From: Methylomonas sp.
Lineage (GTDB): Bacteria > Pseudomonadota > Gammaproteobacteria > Methylococcales > Methylomonadaceae
Assembly: GCA_026989395.1 (NCBI GenBank)
Contig: JALSJK010000169.1
Location: 1-38,057, forward strand
Direction: 5' to 3'
Length of the DNA: 38,057 bases
Numbering within the stretch: the stretch's first letter is position 1; each line of letters opens with the position of its first letter. The notes under the pieces are model-generated. The model was not told where the DNA came from and did no database searches. It saw only the letters and a list, made by a program, of their open reading frames with translations. A program made the position numbers and the translations under genes. Positions 1-8,069 of this stretch are shown here, piece by piece.

Positions 1-70
1 TAACCTCATGGTTTGTTTGAGAAACTGACACATTAACTGGTTATGAAAATAAAGGGAAATGATGAGGTTA
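1..70. repeat. 9-bp inverted repeat bounding the truncated aquaporin
   Basis: The sequence taacctcat at 1-9 is exactly the reverse complement of atgaggtta at 62-70, with 52 bp between. It lies just upstream of the point where aquaporin similarity begins, near 118. It may be the end of a small inserted element or the trace of the event that removed the gene's 5' part. The arm is short and the window edge hides anything to the left, so chance is not excluded. Confidence 0.35.
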
Positions 71-117
71 CACTTTATTCTGCGACCAAGCCTGCTTTTT
101 CTCCGCGATAGCGGCTT

Positions 118-429
118 CGTCCAACTACCGAAATTGTCATGACATTTATGTTTTTATTCATTATTCTGGGCGCTACAGATATACGAGCGCCACAAGGTTT
201 GGCTCCAGTTGCGATTGGTCTGGGCTTGACTTTAATTCACCTGATCAGTATTCCTGTCACTAATACTTCGGTTAATCCTGCTCGAAGTACCGCTGTTGCA
301 GTTTTCACTGGAGACTGGGCCTTAGCACAATTGTGGCTATTCTGGGTTGCACCAGTTATAGGCGCTATTTTGGCGGGTTTGGTTTATAAGTGGTTGGAGC
401 AGGAAGATATTGAAGATTATGAAACATAG
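118..429 (+). pseudogene. Aquaporin Z-like C-terminal remnant (5'-truncated)
   Basis: The reading frame gives the C-terminal ~95-100 residues of an AqpZ-type water channel (MIP family, inner membrane). It includes the second pore motif NPARS within [16 protein letters not shown] and the last transmembrane helices. The family is about 230 residues long, with a first NPA box and an N-terminal half; both are missing. Aquaporin-like sequence (PTTEIVMTF) can be read back to about 118, but an in-frame TAG lies at 109-111 and nothing aquaporin-like is visible before it. An ATG at 139 would sit inside a membrane helix and has no convincing ribosome-binding site. I read this as a decayed, non-functional remnant. 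A functional half-channel is very unlikely. The identity of the family is clear; the mechanism of truncation is inference. Confidence 0.8.
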
Positions 430-457
430 CAATATAAATTTTTGCCATTAGTATATT

Positions 458-522
458 TATATATTAATATATACTAAACTATTATTTCTAATATAGTTTA
501 ACTTATTTCTAATATAGTTTAA
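458..522. promoter_or_regulatory. AT-rich upstream region with palindrome and tandem 21-bp repeats
   Basis: Positions 458-473 form a perfect 16-bp AT palindrome. It is followed by two exact copies of ttatttctaatatagtttaa at 482-501 and 503-522, a 21-bp period (about two helical turns). The block lies immediately upstream of the rhodanese/EF-hand gene, which begins at 552 behind a strong Shine-Dalgarno sequence (aggaggg). A repeat phased at two turns is what a dimeric regulator binding twice would need, so operator function is plausible but unproven. Confidence 0.4.
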
Positions 523-551
523 TTGCAACAAAATATTCAGGAGGGTGAATT

Positions 552-1355
552 ATGTTTAAAGTTAAAAGTGTAATAATACTGGCTGTTATTTTTCTTTCAA
601 GTTCGGTTTTTGCTGAAATTGTAACTGAGAAACAGGTACCGAAACATAAAACTACTAAAGCAGGTCTATATGTAACAGCAAAAAATGCTTATGACGCATT
701 GCAGAAGCAAGGTGATAAAATTCTGTTCCTTGACGTAAGAACCCGGGGTGAAGTTGCTTATGTTGGCATGCCAACCTTAGCTGATGCTAATGTCCCTTTT
801 AAATTTACCAGTAAAAAATACGAGTGGGATGATAAAAGGAATACTTTCAAAATGACTCCCAATCCTGATTTTGTGGATGATGCCATGCAACGATTACTGG
901 CCAAAGGCTTAACCAAGGATGATATCGTTTTTGTTATGTGCCGATCCGGTGGCCGCAGTGCTAAGGCTGCTGATAAATTGACTGAATCAGGATTTGCAAA
1001 AGTATATTCTGTTATTGATGGTTTTGAGGGTGATACGGTCAAATCTGGAGAGAACAAAGGCAAAAGAACAATTAACGGTTGGAAGAACAGCAACTTGCCT
1101 TGGAGTTATTCTCTGGATAAAAACAAAATGTATTTTAAGAGTAAGGATAAGGGAGGACACCTTGGTAAAATGCTAAAAAAGATGGATAGCGATCATGACA
1201 AGAAGGTGACAAAAAATGAATTTGATGCATTCCATCAAAAAATGTTTGGCAAAATTGATAAAAACAAGGACAGTATTCTTGACGAGCAAGAATTAAAAGC
1301 CCATAAGATGAATAAGAAAAAAGAGATGAAAAAGAAGAAGAAAGAGAAAATGTAG
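552..1355 (+). CDS. Secreted rhodanese-like protein with C-terminal EF-hand pair
   Basis: The 267-residue product has a Sec signal peptide (cleavage likely after SSVFA, residue 21), so it should act in the periplasm or outside the cell. Residues ~38-190 form a single rhodanese domain with the active-site loop CRSGGR and catalytic Cys130. Two canonical EF-hand loops follow: D212-x-D214-x-D216...E223 and D236-x-N238-x-D240...E247. The protein ends in a tail made almost entirely of Lys, Glu and Met. Rhodaneses carry persulfide sulfur on the Cys; EF-hands bind calcium. Calcium-gated sulfur transfer is my inference. The start is supported by an aggaggg Shine-Dalgarno sequence seven to eight bases upstream. 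The gene stands alone between a decayed aquaporin and a convergent gene, so context does not reveal the substrate. Confidence 0.85.
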   Translation: MFKVKSVIILAVIFLSSSVFAEIVTEKQVPKHKTTKAGLYVTAKNAYDALQKQGDKILFLDVRTRGEVAYVGMPTLADANVPFKFTSKKYEWDDKRNTFKMTPNPDFVDDAMQRLLAKGLTKDDIVFVMCRSGGRSAKAADKLTESGFAKVYSVIDGFEGDTVKSGENKGKRTINGWKNSNLPWSYSLDKNKMYFKSKDKGGHLGKMLKKMDSDHDKKVTKNEFDAFHQKMFGKIDKNKDSILDEQELKAHKMNKKKEMKKKKKEKM

Positions 1356-1372
1356 TTGAAAAGTACTTTTAG

Positions 1373-1396
1373 GGAGCAGAGAAAAGTTTCTGCTCC
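1373..1396. terminator. Hairpin between convergent genes
   Basis: ggagcaga (1373-1380) and tctgctcc (1389-1396) form a perfect 8-bp stem with an 8-nt loop in the 63-bp gap between two convergent genes. There is no clean T-tract on either side, so it is a weak candidate for a bidirectional terminator or an mRNA-end stabiliser. Confidence 0.4.
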
Positions 1397-1418
1397 TGAA
1401 CTCAAGTACTGAAGGGTG

Positions 1419-2699
1419 TCATTTTATATATAAAGAACATTTGCCAGGACCGTCAAGCCCTCCTAATGGCGGTAACCCGTCATCAAAATCAATAATACAT
1501 GATGAGACACAGCTTTTAGCAATATTATTTTCTTTTGTAGCATTGTCAGGAGAAGTGCCTCCATAGACCCATAATTCTAATTTAGGATAGTTACAGCCAA
1601 TAGGTGTTTTGCATGTGCCATTGCTGAATTCGTAGCCTTTTGGGCAGCTTTGTTGATACCTTGGTAATAGTCTGATTGGCATATAAAACTGATCTGCAAC
1701 AAAGTTAATTCCAGCGCCAGCAACGCTTTCATATTCCATGTTGATACCCGATGCGATAACAACGCCCCCCTTGGCAATTGTTGAATACGCTTGTTCTAAC
1801 AATTTTTTTGATGCCCCAGTTTCTTCCAGGTTGTAATCTGAAATCATGCGAATTTCATCATGATTCAAAATATATTGGTCTGTAGAAAAGCAGGGTGCGG
1901 TTGCGCAGCGGATACCATTGTCTTGCAAGCCAACAAATACGCCATTTGGTTTTTTTCTGGAAGTGGGTCTATATGCAGCTTTGGCAATAAAAATTCCAAT
2001 TTGTTCTGATAATGGGTTGGTGTTTTGCAGATCTCCATCATCAGGGATTGCTAATGGCGCAGGCTGAATTTCTCCTTGCAGAAGAATAGATTGTTGAAAC
2101 TGGATGTTGTTAAGACCAATTTTTTCATAATTAATGAAACTAACATAACATTCATCTTTGAATTGGCCGTCAGCGCATTGGCTTTTTTGGTCATTTACTT
2201 TTTTAACATAATATCCACCGCATTGGGGAGCTGGGCATTTTCTTGAGTCGCGGCGTACTGAAAAAAAATCGTTTTGTTCAAATTCCTGATAGTTACTGAT
2301 TGTAATCTTTTTGGCAACGAACGAGTATTTTTCCAACGGCCCATCAAAGGCCCGTGAATCAACAATTCCTGAAGCAATTAACCAGTTTTCATCAAATCTG
2401 AAATCAAAGTTGTTGGTGGTGCCATTGCCGCTAACGTTTGGGTTTGCCGGAAGATTGAATGACAAATTTGGAGTGCTTGAAACATGAATATTGGAAAAGC
2501 TGATTGAGTTGCCAGTGATTTCAGCAATAAAAGTACCGAAAAGCTTGGCCTTTTGGCTTATACAATTGTTGTTCAGGCAGCGCGCAGGTGTGCGTTGAAT
2601 TCTACCACTTATAATCTCGAATTGATGAAATTCAGCCGCATAAGCATTCAGTGGCATTACGAGAATATTTAAGAATGCCAATAAATAAATTCTGTTCAT
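1419..2699 (-). CDS. Secreted cysteine-motif protein, function unknown (possible DUF6748-like)
   Basis: The 426-residue product begins with a signal peptide (MNRIYLLAFLNILVMPLNAYAA), so it is exported. I do not recognise a function. Visible structure: three similar cysteine motifs, RCLNNNC (C41/C46), KCPAPQC (C155/C160, followed by GGYYVKKVN) and RCATAPC (C264/C270). They are spaced about 110 residues apart and each follows a beta-rich stretch, which suggests three copies of one module. The middle one resembles, from memory, the 'RRD-R-C-P-CGGY' signature of DUF6748 proteins; this is a tentative match. The last ~80 residues hold further Cys pairs (C352, C363, C369, C397, C401, C421). The periplasmic or extracellular location would allow these to form disulfides. 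It converges with the rhodanese gene and has a long 5' gap, so it is probably a single transcription unit. Confidence 0.7.
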   Translation of the reverse strand: MNRIYLLAFLNILVMPLNAYAAEFHQFEIISGRIQRTPARCLNNNCISQKAKLFGTFIAEITGNSISFSNIHVSSTPNLSFNLPANPNVSGNGTTNNFDFRFDENWLIASGIVDSRAFDGPLEKYSFVAKKITISNYQEFEQNDFFSVRRDSRKCPAPQCGGYYVKKVNDQKSQCADGQFKDECYVSFINYEKIGLNNIQFQQSILLQGEIQPAPLAIPDDGDLQNTNPLSEQIGIFIAKAAYRPTSRKKPNGVFVGLQDNGIRCATAPCFSTDQYILNHDEIRMISDYNLEETGASKKLLEQAYSTIAKGGVVIASGINMEYESVAGAGINFVADQFYMPIRLLPRYQQSCPKGYEFSNGTCKTPIGCNYPKLELWVYGGTSPDNATKENNIAKSCVSSCIIDFDDGLPPLGGLDGPGKCSLYIK

Positions 2700-3394
2700 T
2701 TTGTATACCCTGTTTTATCGAAATGAAAATATAGTTATGAAATTAACAATAGTTTTAAGCGTTAAAGATAGTTGAAACTATGAAAGATGTTTGAGCTACG
2801 TAAGCTTATGATTAATTAATAGGGACGACCTTTATCTTAATAAAGCCTTAATGTAATGCCAGTTTCTCATATAATTTAGTGTAATAAAAATGTTTTTTAT
2901 TGATTTTGTTAAAAAAATATTAATATTTTGGTGAGAAGATCAAGGTATTAAATAAATTTTGTGTGTAATTATTAGCTCACAATTTTTCATAGAAAAACAC
3001 ATTGACTTCGTTTTGTTCAATTTAAGACTTTTTCTGTAGAAAACTGGCAAAAAATAATCAAATATGAAAAATCAGAAATACAATGACTGGCTTGATAACT
3101 TTCACCTGAATCCGTGACTTCACTACGGCACGGGGCCACGCTTTTGATTTATGGCAGGTTGAAAAAATACCCACTTAACCTAAAAGTGAAGCTAAGATTG
3201 TTTTCAAATCGCGTGTTAAACCAATATCTAGCCCTGTTATCCGCATTGAAATCATGGATTCAGGTTTAAATGTTGCTTGAATCAGGTATGAGCTGTACTG
3301 ATGTAAAAGTCAAATAAGAACAAATCTGGGACAGATAAGATGGATATTGTTATGGTAGCGGTGCTTTTATGATTTCATTTATCTGATTTTTTCA
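2700..3394. other. 695-bp intergenic region, AT-rich, containing a MITE-like repeat
   Basis: No open reading frame here has the look of a gene. It should hold the promoter of the minus-strand gene to its left and of the acyltransferase to its right. The only clear structure is the 160-bp repeat at 3105-3264. The rest is very AT-rich, with a small hairpin (atagttgaaactat, about 2768-2781). Confidence 0.6.
3105..3264 (+). mobile_element. 160-bp MITE-like repeat, copy A
   Basis: A second copy, inverted, lies at 18914-19074. By eye, the first ~27 bp, a ~54-bp central block (ggttgaaaaaa...gctaagatt...caaatc) and a terminal block (taaaccaatatct...attgaaatca) match closely, while ~25 bp near the left third have diverged. 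The ends are imperfect terminal inverted repeats: cctgaatccgtga (3105-3117) against tcatggattcagg (3252-3264), 12 of 13 complementary. There is no coding capacity. Small size, terminal inverted repeats, dispersed copies and no transposase fit a non-autonomous miniature element. No convincing target duplication is visible. Known family unknown to me. Confidence 0.75.
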
Positions 3395-4141
3395 ATGAAA
3401 AGACTCTATGAGGTGTTAATCACCATCATTGCGCTAAGTTATTTGACTTTTTTTGGTGTTTTACTGTCTTTAATCAGTCTTTTGCTTTTGCCTTTCTGGA
3501 AACAATTATGGTTTCAGCGGATTGGCCGTCGTGTTTTACATATATTGCTGGCAATTTTTTTTACAGGATTAAAATTATCCCGGTTATTGCTGGTTGATTT
3601 TTCAGCAGTGGATCAACTGAAAAATCAACCAGCAAGGATAATTATTGCTAATCATCCTTGCCTAATGGATGCGTTGTTTTTTAGTTCGAGACTTCCTGAT
3701 CTGGTTAGTGTTATGAAAAGTGATGTTCTTAAAAACCCGATTTTTTTTGGTGGCGCTAAACTCTGTGGTTTCATCCCCAGTGATTTGCCCCGGGAATTCA
3801 TATCAAGTTGTTCTGAAATTCTCAACAACAATGCGCATTTATTACTCTTTCCGGAAGGTACTCGAAGCCAGGCCAAGGTTGTGAATGCCTTTAAAAAAGG
3901 CTTTGCATTGGTGGCAAAAAAAGCTGATGTGCCTGTACAGGCAGTGTTTATCCAGGCAAATACTGATTTTTTAGGAAAAGGCTGGTCTCTTTGGCGCAGG
4001 CCAGATTTTCCATTAGAATACCGCGCTACTTTAGGAGAATGCTTCCATCAGGAACAAGGTGAAGACTATAAGCAATTTGCTTCCAGGGTGGAGCAGTATT
4101 TCAGAAACCATATACCAGATTATCAAAAGCCGCCAAAATAA
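3395..4141 (+). CDS. PlsC-like 1-acyl-sn-glycerol-3-phosphate acyltransferase family protein
   Basis: The 248-residue product is a membrane-associated O-acyltransferase. Residues ~1-65 contain two hydrophobic segments. The two family signatures are present: HX4D as NH87PCLMD92, which holds the catalytic His-Asp pair, and FPEGTR at 152-157, which binds the phosphate-bearing acceptor. It probably transfers an acyl group from acyl-ACP or acyl-CoA to a lysophospholipid or another hydroxyl acceptor. Its TAA is followed at once by the ATG of a GT2 glycosyltransferase, so the two are translationally linked. This pairing also occurs in aryl-polyene-type lipid clusters, but no polyketide genes are here, so housekeeping PlsC or a glycolipid role are both open. 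No good Shine-Dalgarno sequence precedes the ATG. Codons 65-83 lie over a long inverted repeat (separate entry). Confidence 0.85.
   Translation: MKRLYEVLITIIALSYLTFFGVLLSLISLLLLPFWKQLWFQRIGRRVLHILLAIFFTGLKLSRLLLVDFSAVDQLKNQPARIIIANHPCLMDALFFSSRLPDLVSVMKSDVLKNPIFFGGAKLCGFIPSDLPREFISSCSEILNNNAHLLLFPEGTRSQAKVVNAFKKGFALVAKKADVPVQAVFIQANTDFLGKGWSLWRRPDFPLEYRATLGECFHQEQGEDYKQFASRVEQYFRNHIPDYQKPPK
3573..3643. repeat. Long inverted repeat inside the acyltransferase coding sequence
   Basis: ttgctggttgatttttcag (3587-3605) and ctgaaaaatcaaccagcaa (3617-3635) are perfect 19-bp inverted arms with an 11-nt spacer. After a 6-nt bulge on the left (cggtta), eight more bases pair: aattatcc (3573-3580) with ggataatt (3636-3643). 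The repeat encodes an ordinary-looking stretch of the protein just before the HX4D motif. Confidence 0.9.
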
Positions 4142-4903
4142 ATGCCTCAGCTATCAAAAACCCATTTATTATTAATTCCTAGCTATAACACCGGAAAAAT
4201 TGTTTGTGATGTGGTCAGAAAGGCACTAGATGCCTGGCAACCGGTTTGGGTTGTTGTTGACGGCAGTGATGATGGAAGCGCTGAACAATTGCAAAATATA
4301 GCAGCAGACGAAACAGGGTTACGTGTCATCATTCTTGAAAAAAATCAAGGCAAGGGATCCGCAGTATTTTATGGTGCAAAAGCAGCTTTTGAGAAAGGCT
4401 TTACTCATATATTAACGATGGATGCAGATGGCCAGCATCCTGCAGAATGGATTCCTCGAATGATGAAAATATCCGATGAAAATCCTGAAGCAATGATTCT
4501 TGGAGAACCCGTTTTTGATGAAAATGCGCCGGCTTTACGGGTTCATGGCCGGAAAATATCCAATTTTTGGGCCAATCTTGAGACCTTGTGGACAGGGATT
4601 CATGACTCTCTTTTTGGATTTCGAATTTATCCGGTTAAAGATTTATTGGCCGTGATGCAAGAAACACATTTTGCCAGACGGTTTGATTTTGATCCTGAGG
4701 TTGCCGTTCGAATGGCCTGGCGTGGTTTGCCTATTATCAATCTACAAGTTCCTGTGCTCTATTTTTCAGAACAGGACGGGGGTGTTTCCCAATTTCGATA
4801 TTTTCGAGATAACACATTGTTGACCTGGATGCATTTACGCCTGCTGCTAGGGTTTGTTATTCGGCTGCCAGTTTTGATATATCGAAAACTGACAGCAAAG
4901 TAG
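4142..4903 (+). CDS. Family 2 glycosyltransferase (dolichyl-phosphate-mannose-synthase-like)
   Basis: The 253-residue protein is a GT-A fold transferase of the GT2/DPM1 type. It has an N-terminal nucleotide-binding segment (LLIPSYNTGK; VVVDGSDDGS, residues ~37-46), the DxD-type metal and nucleotide-sugar motif DADGQH at 94-99, and a C-terminal amphipathic or membrane-tethering segment (LLLGFVIRLPVLIY). It should transfer a sugar from a nucleotide donor to a lipid acceptor at the cytoplasmic face. The ATG directly follows the stop of the PlsC-like gene, which argues for coupled translation and a joint role in making an acylated glycolipid. Acceptor and sugar cannot be read from the sequence. 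It converges with the RND gene with only 15 bp between stops. Confidence 0.85.
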   Translation: MPQLSKTHLLLIPSYNTGKIVCDVVRKALDAWQPVWVVVDGSDDGSAEQLQNIAADETGLRVIILEKNQGKGSAVFYGAKAAFEKGFTHILTMDADGQHPAEWIPRMMKISDENPEAMILGEPVFDENAPALRVHGRKISNFWANLETLWTGIHDSLFGFRIYPVKDLLAVMQETHFARRFDFDPEVAVRMAWRGLPIINLQVPVLYFSEQDGGVSQFRYFRDNTLLTWMHLRLLLGFVIRLPVLIYRKLTAK

Positions 4904-4918
4904 GTTTTCCAGGCAGAA

Positions 4919-7900
4919 CTATTTTTCGGGGTTTTTAGTTTTCTTTTCTTGTCGTTCAATAATCAGATCCCATAAAACCGGCACAATGAATAAAGTCAGC
5001 ATGGTTGATGCGGCAAGGCCGGAAACGAAAGTGGAAGCCATTGTACCCCAAACGATTGAATCTTCAGGAAAACCAAGGGCCATAGGTAGTAAGCCTAATG
5101 TGGTTGTCAGGGTGGTCAACACAATGGGGCGCAGCCGGACTTCAATTGCCCGATGAATGGCTTCGATTCTGGATTTTCCTGACTGATAAAGTTTGTTCAT
5201 GAAATCAACCAAAATCAGGGCGTCATTTACTACCACCCCTGCGACTCCAATGACAGCAATAAAGCTGTTAATTGTAAATAACGATTGTGTTAGCAATTTT
5301 CCGAAAACTACTCCAATTAAGGAAAAAGTAATAGCAGAAAGAATAATAGTGGGTTGTATATAGGATTGGAATTGGCTGGCAAGAATGATGTACATGATCA
5401 TAATAGCGATCACAAAAGCATAACTGAGCGAGATAAATGAGCGTTGAGTATCCTCATGTTCCCCGGCATAAATCAGGTTTGCATCAGGATATTTGTCACG
5501 AATTTGCTGATAGAAAGTATCAATGTCGGCAATAACAACTGAGGAAGAAATCGGCGCTCCAGGTTTAATGTCAGCTTTGATGTTAATAGCACGTTGGCCT
5601 TGATAACGGTGTAATTCGCCTGGTTTAAAATAAGAACGCAGTTTGACTACGTCGCCTAATTTTATTGGACTGCTGGCGTGCTCAACAACCGGAATTGACA
5701 ATGCATCGAAAGGTGTTTTTATAAATTCAGGTGAAATTATCAGCTTTAGGTCAATTTCTTCATCGTTGAGACGATATTTTCCGGCGTATCGGCCGTCTAG
5801 AACACTGCCGGCCAGCTGAGTTACCTGGGTGCTGTCCAAATCATATTCATTGACTTTTTCCTGGTCGATATCAAAACGATAAATCCTTTTGGGTTTGCCG
5901 CGGCTGTCTGCAAGATCGATTAGCCATGGGGCGATATTATTATTGTTTTTCATGAAATCCAATATTTCATCTGCCAGCCCTGAGATGGCCTGATATTGTG
6001 TGCCAACACTACGGATACTGATATTTTTTCCCACTGGAGGGCCATCTTTTTGGGCATGAACTGTCAGAGTAATACCGTCATTTTCAAAAGCCTTTTTTAA
6101 ACGATTACGCATGTTTTCAAGATGAGACATCGGGTGGTCAAAATCTTGCTGTTTTTTGCCAGGAAGAGTCACCATAACGGTGCCGTAATTATTACCATAA
6201 ACAGGCTCATAGTCATCATTAATGTAGAAACCGGCAAAACCTGTTGCTGATTTAGCATATCCTGGGCCATCAGCAATGATAAAACGAGACATTTTGCGGA
6301 CTTTTTTATCAATTTGTTCAATTGACATTTCGGGAGGACCTTTTAGGTCGGCATAATAAACTGTGTAGTCATCTGGAAAGAATTTGATGTTGATAAGTCC
6401 AATTTTTCCAGATACAGAGGCCGCCATAATTGCAATGGCAGCAATTAATAACACAAAAATACCTAAGACACTGAAAAAACGATGTTTTAAAGTAAATTTT
6501 AAGGCATGCTGGGTTAATGTGCGGCAAATACGCAGAATAATGTTTTCTTGCTCCTGGTGTATTGCTAATCGCTCTGGCTTCCGTGGACCAAAATCAAGAT
6601 AATGAATGGGCAAGATAAGCAAGCACTCTATCAGCGAAGCCAATAGTGCAAAACTGACGGCGATTGGAATTTGAGCAAAAAATTCACCGATAGGACCAGT
6701 CATAATCAGCATTGGTAGAAATGCGGCTACGGTAGTTAAGGTTGATGAAATAACCGGCAAGCCTACCTCAGCGGTTCCGTTAATAATCGCATGGTAGGGG
6801 CTATGGCCTTCCTGAATATGGCGAAAAATGTTTTCACAAACTACGATTGCATCATCAACAATAATTCCTGTGACCAAAACAAAGGCGAATAAACTAAGTT
6901 CGTTAAGGCTATTGCCGGTGATGTACATTAAAATCATGGTCATCATGAAAGAAAACGGGATGCCAACGGTTATCAGTCCAGCATTTCGAATACCCATGAA
7001 ATACCAGATGATGATTGAAACCAGAATCATGCCGGCCAGCATATTTAATCCCAATGTGTGAAAGCCATCTTTGATTTTTATGGTAGAGTCTTCAGTCAGA
7101 ATGACTTCAATATTTTCCCGTTGCAGCAGTTGTTTGAAGCTTTTAAGAGTATCCAGAACCGATTCTTTGATATCGATGGCATTGCCATTGCGGGTTTTGA
7201 TGATTTTCAGACCAATAACATCTTTGCCATTGACAGAAGAAATGAAGGTTGGGTCACGGTAATCCAGGTCAGCATGGCTAATTAAGTTTTGCAGGCGAAT
7301 AAAGCTACCGTCCCCATCGCGGCGAATGATGGTTTTTATCACCTGTTCCCGATTGTGAAATTTTTCATCGACCTTGACTAGATAATTACTGCTTTTGCCC
7401 TTAAATTTTCCAGCCGGTACTGAGATGTTAACAGCTCGCAAAGCGTCGTAAACCTCATTAAAACTAACCCCATGTTGACTTAGTTTATTTGGATCCAGGT
7501 GGATATGAAATTCCCGAATGTATTCACCACCTATCTGAATTTCCTTAATTTCCGGTGTTTTTTCAAGTCGCGCCTTGATTTGTTTTGCAATAAGAGATAG
7601 GGCGCGATTACTATGGTCTCCGACCAGATTCATAATGATAACCGGGACAAATTCATTAGCCGTAACCATACTGATTTCTGGAGGATCAATCAGGTCTGGT
7701 AATTCCCTTATGGCATTAAGAATTTTTAGGCGTAGTTCGGTATAAAGGTGTGAATAATCAGCGTCATCAATAAATTTAATGCGAATATGTGATCGCTCAG
7801 GATAGGAAATTGCGCTTACCCAATCAATATTTTCAACGGAGATGATTTGTTCTTCTAGTTTTTTTGTTACTAATGTCTCCACCTCAATGGGCGAAGCTCC

Positions 7901-8059
7901 CGGGAAATTGGTATTAACAATGACTTTCCCAAAATTGACGTCAGGATATCGTTCTGCAGGTAATTGGAACAAGGAGAAAAAGCCTGTTACTGTGAGCAGT
8001 ACAAAGACCAAGTTATAAAAAACTTTTTGCTTTAATGAAAAGCGAACAATTTGTTGCAT
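4919..8059 (-). CDS. RND-family efflux transporter, inner-membrane pump subunit (AcrB/HAE1-type)
   Basis: At 1046 residues it is full length for an AcrB-like proton-driven pump. It shows the duplicated topology of an N-terminal helix (~12-30), a large periplasmic loop, helices 2-6 (~335-490), a second helix (~530-555), a second periplasmic loop and a C-terminal helix bundle. The proton-relay acidic pair is present in TM4 (GIIVDD, D402-D403). TM10 reads GVVVNDALILVDF and lacks the lysine found in AcrB, as in several uncharacterised RND subfamilies. It lies 10 bp downstream of its membrane fusion partner on the same strand, so the two form an operon. No TolC-like outer-membrane factor is encoded here; an unlinked one would be needed. 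The substrate is unknown: the absence of heavy-metal RND hallmarks favours drugs, solvents or envelope lipids. Confidence 0.9.
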   Translation of the reverse strand: MQQIVRFSLKQKVFYNLVFVLLTVTGFFSLFQLPAERYPDVNFGKVIVNTNFPGASPIEVETLVTKKLEEQIISVENIDWVSAISYPERSHIRIKFIDDADYSHLYTELRLKILNAIRELPDLIDPPEISMVTANEFVPVIIMNLVGDHSNRALSLIAKQIKARLEKTPEIKEIQIGGEYIREFHIHLDPNKLSQHGVSFNEVYDALRAVNISVPAGKFKGKSSNYLVKVDEKFHNREQVIKTIIRRDGDGSFIRLQNLISHADLDYRDPTFISSVNGKDVIGLKIIKTRNGNAIDIKESVLDTLKSFKQLLQRENIEVILTEDSTIKIKDGFHTLGLNMLAGMILVSIIIWYFMGIRNAGLITVGIPFSFMMTMILMYITGNSLNELSLFAFVLVTGIIVDDAIVVCENIFRHIQEGHSPYHAIINGTAEVGLPVISSTLTTVAAFLPMLIMTGPIGEFFAQIPIAVSFALLASLIECLLILPIHYLDFGPRKPERLAIHQEQENIILRICRTLTQHALKFTLKHRFFSVLGIFVLLIAAIAIMAASVSGKIGLINIKFFPDDYTVYYADLKGPPEMSIEQIDKKVRKMSRFIIADGPGYAKSATGFAGFYINDDYEPVYGNNYGTVMVTLPGKKQQDFDHPMSHLENMRNRLKKAFENDGITLTVHAQKDGPPVGKNISIRSVGTQYQAISGLADEILDFMKNNNNIAPWLIDLADSRGKPKRIYRFDIDQEKVNEYDLDSTQVTQLAGSVLDGRYAGKYRLNDEEIDLKLIISPEFIKTPFDALSIPVVEHASSPIKLGDVVKLRSYFKPGELHRYQGQRAINIKADIKPGAPISSSVVIADIDTFYQQIRDKYPDANLIYAGEHEDTQRSFISLSYAFVIAIMIMYIILASQFQSYIQPTIILSAITFSLIGVVFGKLLTQSLFTINSFIAVIGVAGVVVNDALILVDFMNKLYQSGKSRIEAIHRAIEVRLRPIVLTTLTTTLGLLPMALGFPEDSIVWGTMASTFVSGLAASTMLTLFIVPVLWDLIIERQEKKTKNPEK

Positions 8060-8069
8060 GATGAATCAA

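Noticed and set aside
1-70. Integron attC site, because it begins TAAC and ends GTTA
   Set aside because: The inner paired boxes expected of attC are not visible and no integrase or cassette array is present.
482-522. CRISPR-like repeat
   Set aside because: Only two copies, separated by one base with no spacer; no cas gene anywhere in the window.
758-1093. 111-codon minus-strand ORF inside the rhodanese gene
   Set aside because: The opposite strand has a signal peptide, active-site motif and EF-hands; this frame has none and is a shadow.
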